A stretch of 11,535 bases of DNA from assembly GCA_004557545.1 (NCBI GenBank), contig SFGV01000059.1, positions 1 through 11,535 on the forward strand. The letters run 5' to 3'. Source of the stretch: Succinatimonas hippei (lineage in GTDB: Bacteria; Pseudomonadota; Gammaproteobacteria; Enterobacterales; Succinivibrionaceae). The position numbers and the translations under genes are program-made. Positions within the stretch are counted from its first letter, which is position 1. Every line of letters begins with the position of its first letter. Below, in pieces: positions 6,057 to 11,535 of this stretch. The notes beneath the pieces are model-generated. The model had not been told where the DNA came from. It worked only from the letters and a program-made list of their open reading frames with translations, and did not search any database.

Positions 6057-7268
6057 ATGAAACTGCTTCAGAAATCGCACAAGCTTGACAATGTCTGCTA
6101 CGACATACGCGGAAGAATCCATCAGGAAGCCGTACGTATGGAAGAGGCCGGAGAGCGCATCCTAAAGCTCAATATAGGAAATACCGCTCCCTTTGGTTTC
6201 AAGGCCCCTGAGGAAGTGATCAAGGACGTCATCCGCAACCTGCCAAACGCCGACGGCTACTGCCCTTCAAACGGCATTTTCTCGGCGCGCAAGGCCATTG
6301 CCCAGAAATATCAGCAGGCCGGGCTTAAGAACGTTGATGTCGATGACATCTTCATCGGCAACGGCGTCTCAGAGCTAATCACCACCACCATGAACGCCCT
6401 TTTAAACAACGGCGATGAGGTGCTGGTGCCGGCTCCTGACTATCCGCTGTGGACCGCGGGCGTTAACCTCGCCGGCGGCAAGGCGGTTCATTACATGTGT
6501 GATGAGCAGGCAGGCTGGTTCCCTGATTTTGAGGACATGGAGAAGAAGGTAACCTCGCGCACGGTCGCTCTGGTGCTCATAAACCCCAATAACCCTACAG
6601 GCGCCGTCTACCCTACCCCGGTTCTGCAGCAGTTTATTGAATTCGCGAGAAAGCATGATCTGGTGGTGTTCGCCGATGAGGTTTACGATAAGATCCTTTA
6701 TGACGATGTCGCCCACCGTTCCATCGCGACTCTTGCCGATGATCTGACAATCCTCACCTTCAACGGTCTTTCCAAGGTTTACCGCTCCTGCGGCTTCCGC
6801 ATGGGATGGGTAATGGTTACGGGACCTGCCAAGCGCAACCGCGGATTCCTCGACGGGCTTCGCATGATGATGGCCATGCGCATCTGCGCCAATGTGCCTT
6901 TGCAGTACGCCATTCAGACCGCGCTTGGCGGATACCAGAGCATCAACGAGCTCATAATCCCTGGCGGAAGACTCTACCGCCAGCGTCAGGCGATGTATGA
7001 CCGCCTTACCGCCATCCCGGGCGTAAGCGTAGTCATGCCGCACGGCGCACTCTACATGTTCCCCAAGCTCGACAAACGCTTTAACATCAAGGACGATCAG
7101 AAATTCGCCATGGATCTGCTAAAGCAGGAGAAGATGCTTATCGTGCAGGGAACCGGCTTCAACTGGCCGGTGCCTGATCATTTCCGCGTGGTCTTCCTGC
7201 CATCTGAGGAAGTGATAAACGAGGCAGGCGATCGCCTCGAGCATTTCCTCAAGACCTACAGACAGTAA
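6057..7268 (+). CDS. alaA: Alanine-synthesising aminotransferase AlaA (403 aa)
   Basis: AlaA is a cytoplasmic PLP-dependent class I/II aminotransferase that makes L-alanine from pyruvate with glutamate as amino donor. The sequence follows E. coli AlaA (405 aa) closely from KLDNVCYDIRG at the N-terminus to the C-terminus. Landmarks are IGNGVSELI (100-108), VPAPDYPLWTA (124-134), NPNNPTGAVY (176-185, with the substrate or cofactor asparagine N179), FADEVYDKILYDD (205-217, with D207 for the PLP ring nitrogen), FNGLSKVYR (235-243, with K240 as the Schiff-base lysine), FRMGW (247-251), and R377 in the DHFRVV segment as the carboxylate-binding arginine. AAGG 7 bases before the ATG supports the start. 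The gene appears monocistronic: a strong terminator follows directly. A TTGACA is present 40 bases upstream without a clear -10. Confidence 0.96.
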   Translation: MKLLQKSHKLDNVCYDIRGRIHQEAVRMEEAGERILKLNIGNTAPFGFKAPEEVIKDVIRNLPNADGYCPSNGIFSARKAIAQKYQQAGLKNVDVDDIFIGNGVSELITTTMNALLNNGDEVLVPAPDYPLWTAGVNLAGGKAVHYMCDEQAGWFPDFEDMEKKVTSRTVALVLINPNNPTGAVYPTPVLQQFIEFARKHDLVVFADEVYDKILYDDVAHRSIATLADDLTILTFNGLSKVYRSCGFRMGWVMVTGPAKRNRGFLDGLRMMMAMRICANVPLQYAIQTALGGYQSINELIIPGGRLYRQRQAMYDRLTAIPGVSVVMPHGALYMFPKLDKRFNIKDDQKFAMDLLKQEKMLIVQGTGFNWPVPDHFRVVFLPSEEVINEAGDRLEHFLKTYRQ

Positions 7269-7285
7269 AACCAGAGCTTCTGCGC

Positions 7286-7321
7286 AAAGGCCGCCTTAAG
7301 GCGGCCTTTGTTTTCTTTTTT
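7286..7321 (+). terminator. Intrinsic terminator of alaA
   Basis: A perfect 10-bp stem AAAGGCCGCC/GGCGGCCTTT with a TTAA loop (7286-7309) is followed by a T-rich run broken only by a G at its start and one C. It begins 17 bases after the alaA stop and separates alaA from the DUF4357 gene. Confidence 0.95.
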
Positions 7322-7371
7322 AATTCTGAGCTGATATTTTCTGATATCCTAGCGGCAAATCGCGAGGTCAA

Positions 7372-7878
7372 ATGAAGGACGGGATCTATTTTCTGACCGA
7401 TGGCAACGGCAACAAGACTCACGCCGTAATGCCGATTGCCATATATGAGGAACTGCTGCTGTTGCGCTCCATGACTAAAAAACGCAAGGGCGTGGCGGCA
7501 GATGAGATCTATACCTTAAGAAAAGGCAAAATCACGGCTCATGGTTATCCTGATGGTTCACGCTCAGCCCCCTCATTTGTACTCATAAAGGACTCGATGG
7601 CAGCGCTTGAGACGGTAAGCTCTCTGCCAGAGCATGTAAAAAAAATCAGAGAGAGTCTGCTCGATGACGGAGGACTTACGCTGTGCCCTGAGCATAACTG
7701 TTTTACCCTGACCAGGGATTTGAAGGTGCAAAGCCCAAGTCTGGCGGCGGCCATAGTCACGGGCAATGTGCGCAACGGGCTTGATGTCTGGAAAAACTCC
7801 GAGGGGTTCTCGCTAAAACAGTCAGGTTTTGGGATCAAGCCCCACAAGACCGGCAAAAATAAAAGTGATGGTAAATAA
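7372..7878 (+). CDS. DUF4357-domain protein with Phd/antitoxin-like N-terminus (168 aa)
   Basis: The C-terminal two thirds match the DUF4357 pattern: ITAHGYPDGS...SFVLIKDSMAA (54-78), KIRESLLDDGGL (91-102), then SPSLAAAIVTGNVRNGLDVWK (121-141) and GFSL. This domain of unknown function is found alone or attached to GIY-YIG nucleases and restriction-type proteins. The N-terminus, YFLTDGNGNKTHAVMPIAIYEELLLLRS (6-33), resembles the first strands and helix of Phd/RelB-type antitoxins (…DENGN…VVLPIEEYEELL). No toxin gene lies next to it, so a toxin-antitoxin role is not supported. The tail is basic. GAGG lies 4 bases before the ATG, a short but usable spacing. Upstream, CTGATAT occurs twice (7331-7337 and 7341-7347). 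It precedes the methyltransferase gene by 87 bases with no terminator between, so cotranscription is plausible. Confidence 0.8.
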   Translation: MKDGIYFLTDGNGNKTHAVMPIAIYEELLLLRSMTKKRKGVAADEIYTLRKGKITAHGYPDGSRSAPSFVLIKDSMAALETVSSLPEHVKKIRESLLDDGGLTLCPEHNCFTLTRDLKVQSPSLAAAIVTGNVRNGLDVWKNSEGFSLKQSGFGIKPHKTGKNKSDGK

Positions 7879-7965
7879 TAGTAGAAAATCACAATCGACA
7901 ACAGCGAAACGAAAGAAGCCAACAAAAAGTTACAGGCAAACAAAAAGGTTCTGAGGATTTTTAGA

Positions 7966-9546
7966 ATGGATAAAGCACTCAAAAGCGCTGGCAGAGATAA
8001 CCCTGAGAGAGCAGGTCACACTGATGGCGTGTTAAAAAATGAATACAGTCGCGGCAGACTGAGTCTTCATAGGCCTTCACGTGATGAAAACGCCCTGCGT
8101 GGTCATGGAAAGAGCTCTGAGGGGCGCGGTTTCTCAAAAAAAGGCCGTTTCTCTGACAAAGCGTCGCGCCCGGGCAGGGCTCCATACGCGAAAAGCGACC
8201 GGGAAAATGGTAAAGCCTCACGCCGCTATATCCATCACACCGGGTTCTCGGCCTTCCAGAACCGGCTTGTGATGTCCATACTGCGTGATGTTCTGTGTGA
8301 GGACAAGTTGCTTGACCGCGCTTATGCCTACTGGTTCTCCAAGGTCAAGATTGATCCGGTCGAGCAGGGATTCATCATCCGCAATATCAACGCGATGTTC
8401 CAGCGTCTGTCCTTTTACGCCTATGCCGCTGGTTTAAAACGCCCCTCGGATTTTCAGAACCACCCTGGAAGACTGCTTTTTACCTACTGTGAGTACATGC
8501 ACTGGACTCTGCCTGAGATCACCGGGGAAGAGAATTTCGACCGTCAGGGGATAAAAAAACGCATAGGCGAGGCGCAGAATGATCCGCTCCTAAACCAGGG
8601 ATGCCCGCTGTGGCTTGATGAGATAGGTAAAAAAGAGCTTGGTGACAAATGGGAGTCCGAGCGCAAAGCCCTGTCTGAAAGCCCCAGGCGTTTTATCAGA
8701 ACCAATACCTTAAAGACCACCCGCGATAATCTGGCCTCGGTGCTCTCTGACGAGGGGGTGGTTACCAGATCCGTAAGCGGAGTCAAAACCGCGCTTGAGG
8801 TTACCTCAAACTCCGCGCTCTTTCGCACTAAGGCCTTCAGGGAAGGACTTTTTGAGCAGCAGGACGCGGGATCCCAACTGATCCCCGAGTTTTTAGATCC
8901 TAAAGAGGGTGAAAGAGTGATAGACGCCTGCGCCGGCGCAGGCGGGAAGACTCTTGAGATAGCCGCGCTTATGCAAGGCAAGGGTACTGTGATCGCCATG
9001 GATACCGAGGAATGGAAGCTTGAGGATCTCAAAAAACGCGCCCGCAGAGCCGGAGCCTTTAATATTGAGACCAGGGTTATTGAGTCAAGCAAAACCGCCA
9101 AACGCCTTTACGCTCAGGCTGACCGGGTACTCATCGACGCCCCCTGCTCCGGGACCGGAATAGTAAGGCGTATTCCTGACACCAAATGGAGGGACGGGGC
9201 TGAAAAGATCCGTCAGATCCGTTATACCCAGGAGGAAATACTCGAGCGCTACGCCATGATGGCCCGTGTCGGCGGCATCGTAGTCTACTCAACCTGCTCC
9301 ATTCTCCCCTCAGAGAACGAGGGGCAGATAAAAAAGTTTCTTGAAAAGCACGGTGATGAGTTCAGCCTTATTGAAGACCGCCGTCTCATGCCCTCAGAAG
9401 GCACCGATGGCTTCTATATGGCAAAGCTCGAGCGCGTAGCCGATCTCAAGGCTTTCGCGAAAGCTGAGGATAATCATTCTGAGAAAGCATCAGACACCTC
9501 CGCTAAAAGCCCGGATCAAGATGAAAAAACAGCGATACAGGAGTGA
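7966..9546 (+). CDS. RsmB/NOP-family RNA 5-methylcytosine methyltransferase with long basic tail (526 aa)
   Basis: This enzyme transfers a methyl group from S-adenosylmethionine to C5 of a cytosine in RNA, most likely rRNA. Order of domains: a basic, low-complexity tail (1-90, rich in R, K, G, S), a helical NusB-like domain (about 94-185), an RNA-binding linker with PLWLDEIGKKELG (214-226) and FIRTNTLK (243-250), and the Rossmann catalytic domain. SAM motif I is VIDACAGAGGKTLEIA (318-333). Motif IV is DAPCSGTG (391-398, C394) and motif VI is YSTCSILPSENEG (441-453, with C444 as the expected nucleophile). A charged tail follows 490. The N-terminal subtype is not classic RsmB, so the target base is unknown and I assign no symbol. 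GAGGA 8 bases before the ATG supports this start and hence the tail. The region lacks any better internal start. Confidence 0.9.
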   Translation: MDKALKSAGRDNPERAGHTDGVLKNEYSRGRLSLHRPSRDENALRGHGKSSEGRGFSKKGRFSDKASRPGRAPYAKSDRENGKASRRYIHHTGFSAFQNRLVMSILRDVLCEDKLLDRAYAYWFSKVKIDPVEQGFIIRNINAMFQRLSFYAYAAGLKRPSDFQNHPGRLLFTYCEYMHWTLPEITGEENFDRQGIKKRIGEAQNDPLLNQGCPLWLDEIGKKELGDKWESERKALSESPRRFIRTNTLKTTRDNLASVLSDEGVVTRSVSGVKTALEVTSNSALFRTKAFREGLFEQQDAGSQLIPEFLDPKEGERVIDACAGAGGKTLEIAALMQGKGTVIAMDTEEWKLEDLKKRARRAGAFNIETRVIESSKTAKRLYAQADRVLIDAPCSGTGIVRRIPDTKWRDGAEKIRQIRYTQEEILERYAMMARVGGIVVYSTCSILPSENEGQIKKFLEKHGDEFSLIEDRRLMPSEGTDGFYMAKLERVADLKAFAKAEDNHSEKASDTSAKSPDQDEKTAIQE

Positions 9547-9610
9547 CGAAACCCCATTATCCGACCTGAAGATCTCATGATCCAAGTGTCGCCTGTTATA
9601 AAACATCATA

Positions 9611-9634
9611 AGCTTTGCGCGTACGCGCAAAGCT
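9611..9634. repeat. Perfect 24-base palindrome after the methyltransferase gene
   Basis: AGCTTTGCGCGT is followed at once by its exact reverse complement. It lies 65 bases after the methyltransferase stop and 205 bases before the next start. As RNA it folds into a 10-bp stem with a GTAC loop, but the nearest T-run (TCTTTTT, 9646-9652) begins 11 bases later, a poor fit to an intrinsic terminator. It could equally be a binding site for a dimeric protein. Confidence 0.6.
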
Positions 9635-9767
9635 CTCGTTAACCGTCTTTTTAATTGACAGACTGTCTGGCTTCATCCCCAGCGTAAGACTCTTCCTGCC
9701 TTGCTTTCAGTTAACTCCAATACCTGTCTAACCTCCTGAGTTTTCCTTCTTTTAACAAAACACACTA

Positions 9768-9795
9768 TTGTGACTTAACCTTAAAAGTTTGTAAT
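9768..9795 (+). promoter_or_regulatory. Weak candidate promoter of the phytase-like gene
   Basis: TTGTGA (9768-9773) and TGTAAT (9790-9795) at 16-base spacing resemble sigma-70 boxes and would give a leader of about 40 bases. Both boxes are imperfect. The rest of the 290-base gap shows only the 24-base palindrome and a short GACAGACTGTC palindrome at 9657-9667. Confidence 0.3.
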
Positions 9796-9838
9796 CAGGT
9801 TGCTGGTTTACGGCATTTTTGTTGATGATATTTGAAAT

Positions 9839-11191
9839 ATGAAACTGAAGATAAAAACGACAATAACCGCAGCCGCGGCCGCTGTTTCGGCCGTGCTCTG
9901 CACAACTGCGGACGCTTATGAGGTCAAGTGGGCCGAAGTGGCGGTTCCGCAAGAATTTAATGTAGCCTACCATGGTCAAAACCCGCTTTTTAAGAACGGA
10001 TTTGTCACTGGCTTTGGCTCAGCTCTTGCCTATCAGGGCAAGGACGCTGATGGTGCCTTGATTTTCTACGGTCTTACCGATCGCGGGCCTAACGCCGATG
10101 GTCCTGATGTGGTCGTAGATGGCAAAAGGCTTAACGCCAAGTATTTTCCTTCGCCTGATTTCAACCCTGAGATAGGCGTGATCAAACTTAAGGATGGCAA
10201 GGCTGAGGTTATAAAGACCATAGCGCTTAAAAACGCTGACGGAAGCCTTATCACCGGTTTGCCGATCCCTCAGGGCATCGGTTCAACCGGCGAGGCCGCG
10301 CTTGATGATACCAACAAGATCTTAGGTTACGATCCAAACGGTCTTGACCCTGAGGGTCTTACCTTCGCCAAAGACGGCAGTATGTGGATCTCCGATGAGT
10401 ATGGTCCGTTCCTTAGCCACTTTGACAAAGATGGCAGGCTTATCACCAAACTCTCACCTGGTAACGGGATCCCTGAGATCTTCAAATACAGGACCCCGAA
10501 CCGCGGCGCTGAGGGCGTAAGCACGCTTCCTGACGGAACTCTGGTCTTCATGGAGCAGAGCGTGCTCAACCTAAAGCATGACGGCAAATCGTCAGGAAAG
10601 ACCGCCTCGTTCTGCCGTATCGCGCTTATCGATCCGCTCACTCACGCGGTAAAGACTGTCGGCTATCCTGTCAATACCGACTATAAGAAACCCGGTGACG
10701 CCAAATTAGGCGATGTGCTGGCGGTAGATCAGAACACTCTGCTTATCATCGAGCAGGGCAAAGACAAGAACGGCAAGATGCAAAACCGTATCTACAAGGT
10801 AGATATCAGCAAAGCCGCGGATCTGACCGACGCGAAGAAAGACGGACTTGAGCCGGAGTTCTTTAAGGACGCTGGCGGCTTTAAGCTCGCTAAGAAGACC
10901 CTGCTTTTAGATCTGCGCCCTCTTGGCTGGGATATCGAGAAGGCCGAGGGTCTTACCATCCTGCCTGATCGTCAGACTCTGATTGTAACCAATGACAATG
11001 ACTTCGGTCTTGAGCTTAAGGTTAATGATCCAAAGGTCAAAAAAGCCAAGATCAAAGACTATACGCTGGAGAAAGACGGCAGCTTCAGTCTTGAAGGGAA
11101 GAAGGCTGATCTCACTCTGGACTTTGGGCAAAACGCAAAAGAAGAACAAAAGCAGAAGCTTATGCTGATTAAACTTGATAAACCTCTTTAA
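9839..11191 (+). CDS. Secreted phytase-like esterase, beta-propeller family (450 aa)
   Basis: A signal peptide (1-26: KLKIK, an alanine-rich hydrophobic core, cut after TTADA) sends the protein to the periplasm or outside. The remainder matches the phytase-like esterase domain (Pfam 'esterase-like activity of phytase'), a predicted beta-propeller: YGLTDRGPNADGPD (77-90), LDPEGLTF (169-176), WISDEYGPFLSHFD (183-196), NRGAEGVS (221-228), LIIEQGKDKNG (302-312), KAEGLTI (368-374) and VTNDNDFG (383-390). The many acidic loops would suit calcium binding. Substrates are not settled for the family; phosphate esters are one possibility. No good Shine-Dalgarno sequence precedes the ATG (GATGATATTTGAAAT), but the signal peptide begins exactly there. 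The gene stands alone, ended by a strong double hairpin. Confidence 0.9.
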   Translation: MKLKIKTTITAAAAAVSAVLCTTADAYEVKWAEVAVPQEFNVAYHGQNPLFKNGFVTGFGSALAYQGKDADGALIFYGLTDRGPNADGPDVVVDGKRLNAKYFPSPDFNPEIGVIKLKDGKAEVIKTIALKNADGSLITGLPIPQGIGSTGEAALDDTNKILGYDPNGLDPEGLTFAKDGSMWISDEYGPFLSHFDKDGRLITKLSPGNGIPEIFKYRTPNRGAEGVSTLPDGTLVFMEQSVLNLKHDGKSSGKTASFCRIALIDPLTHAVKTVGYPVNTDYKKPGDAKLGDVLAVDQNTLLIIEQGKDKNGKMQNRIYKVDISKAADLTDAKKDGLEPEFFKDAGGFKLAKKTLLLDLRPLGWDIEKAEGLTILPDRQTLIVTNDNDFGLELKVNDPKVKKAKIKDYTLEKDGSFSLEGKKADLTLDFGQNAKEEQKQKLMLIKLDKPL

Positions 11192-11197
11192 TTGAAG

Positions 11198-11245
11198 CAG
11201 GCGGCATCTCCGCCTGAACATGGGGCTTATAGCCCCATGCTTTTT
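11198..11245 (+). terminator. Tandem-hairpin terminator of the phytase-like gene
   Basis: Two stems follow the stop by 7 bases: CAGGCGG/CCGCCTG (11198-11216, 5-base loop) and CATGGGGCT/AGCCCCATG (11219-11239, 3-base loop). The second is followed by CTTTTTC. On the other strand it lies downstream of the convergent nuclease-domain gene, where the tail is weaker (GTTC), so it may also stop that transcript. Confidence 0.9.
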
Positions 11246-11256
11246 CTCAATTCCTG

Positions 11257-11535
11257 CTACTTGAGTCTCTTGACAGCCACAACGCAGTCCTTACCGTAGA
11301 AAACCAGACCAACTGCAAGAACGTTTAAGATCTCGTGTTTTTCCAGGTACTCCCTGGCGTAGTTTTTTACCTCAATCTGTTTTATGGCTTTATTCACGTC
11401 AGAGTTCGCTTGTGTCACGTTGCCCGCTACCTTAAGCTCAATTACCATAGCGCTCAGTTCATTGTCATAGCTGAACTTTATATCAGCGTAGCCTTCTCCC
11501 GCCTCGTCCTCCACTTTAAGATCACCAAGCTTGTC
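11257..11535 (-). CDS. PD-(D/E)XK nuclease-domain protein, C-terminal part (5' end outside the window)
   Basis: The frame stays open to the right edge (DKLGDLKVEDEAGEGYADIK...), so the GTG at 11514 is probably internal and this is the last 92 residues of a longer protein. YADIKFSYDNELSAMVIELKV gives the D and E-x-K of a PD-(D/E)XK core, preceded by a glycine turn (AGEGYAD). KAIKQIEVKNYAREY and LAVGLVFYGKDCVVAVKRL complete the fold, as in the C-terminal domain of AAA-ATPase-like/PDDEXK_9 proteins. The three core residues are all present, so the domain could be active, but function in this family is not established. It is about 68% identical over 74 residues (hand count) to the partial gene at the left edge, in the opposite direction. 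It converges on the phytase-like gene across a shared terminator. The ATPase half should lie beyond the window. Confidence 0.88.
   Translation of the reverse strand, partial: DKLGDLKVEDEAGEGYADIKFSYDNELSAMVIELKVAGNVTQANSDVNKAIKQIEVKNYAREYLEKHEILNVLAVGLVFYGKDCVVAVKRLK

Noticed and set aside
6402..7043. 213-residue open frame on the minus strand inside alaA
   Set aside because: It lies fully antisense to a well-conserved aminotransferase gene, has no recognisable domain and is a by-product of the coding strand's codon use.
7545..7982. 145-residue minus-strand frame with a hydrophobic N-terminus over the DUF4357 gene
   Set aside because: The apparent membrane segment is the reverse reading of an A-rich gap; it is antisense to a supported gene.
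8544..9101. 185-residue open frame on the minus strand inside the methyltransferase gene
   Set aside because: Antisense to the NusB-like and SAM-binding parts of a clear gene; serine/leucine-rich low-information product, no start signals.
7372..9546. DUF4357 gene plus methyltransferase gene as a restriction-modification or defence pair
   Set aside because: The methyltransferase has RNA m5C motifs with the TC and PC cysteines of the RsmB/NOP family, not a DNA methylase, and no nuclease gene is adjacent.
1..11535. CRISPR arrays, tRNA or rRNA genes, insertion sequences, attachment sites
   Set aside because: No regularly spaced repeats, no tRNA-like T-loop and acceptor pairing, no transposase frame and no integrase were visible anywhere in the window.

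Overview
The window looks like a stretch of chromosome from a gammaproteobacterium with roughly 50% GC in its core genes. The alaA product is close to Escherichia coli AlaA from end to end, fabV has the classic gammaproteobacterial form, and dacB encodes a Gram-negative PBP4 with a signal peptide. Many copies of AAA-ATPase/PD-(D/E)XK and AAA/DUF4143 genes are typical of gut anaerobes, so a host-associated relative of the Succinivibrionaceae is my best guess. That placement is inference, not something the sequence proves.

Layout. Position 1-226 holds the C-terminal tail of a PD-(D/E)XK nuclease-domain protein on the plus strand. A complete AAA/DUF4143 ATPase gene follows on the minus strand (378-1667). 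Next comes an AT-rich stretch of about 680 bases without a gene, which ends in a strong hairpin terminator. fabV and a TM2-domain membrane protein gene lie on the minus strand (2349-4091). A divergent intergenic region carries outward promoters for the TM2 gene and for dacB (4425-5930). The plus strand then carries alaA (6057-7268), a DUF4357 protein gene (7372-7878), an RsmB/NOP-type RNA methyltransferase gene (7966-9546) and a secreted phytase-like esterase gene (9839-11191). The right edge (11257-11535, minus strand) is the tail of a second PD-(D/E)XK protein, clearly a paralogue of the one at the left edge and in opposite orientation.

How it works together. The middle is mostly unrelated housekeeping genes, each with its own start signals and in several cases its own terminator: fatty-acid enoyl reduction (fabV), peptidoglycan trimming (dacB), alanine synthesis (alaA) and RNA cytosine methylation. 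Only two short-range couplings are plausible: TM2 gene to fabV, and DUF4357 gene to the methyltransferase. The accessory signal is at the edges: two inverted paralogous nuclease-domain genes and an AAA/DUF4143 ATPase with a palindrome in its leader. I see no convincing new multi-gene system. The items most worth checking are the inverted paralogues, the gene-free region with its terminator (whose stem is the Neisseria uptake 10-mer), the degenerate repeat upstream of dacB, and a perfect 24-base palindrome after the methyltransferase gene.
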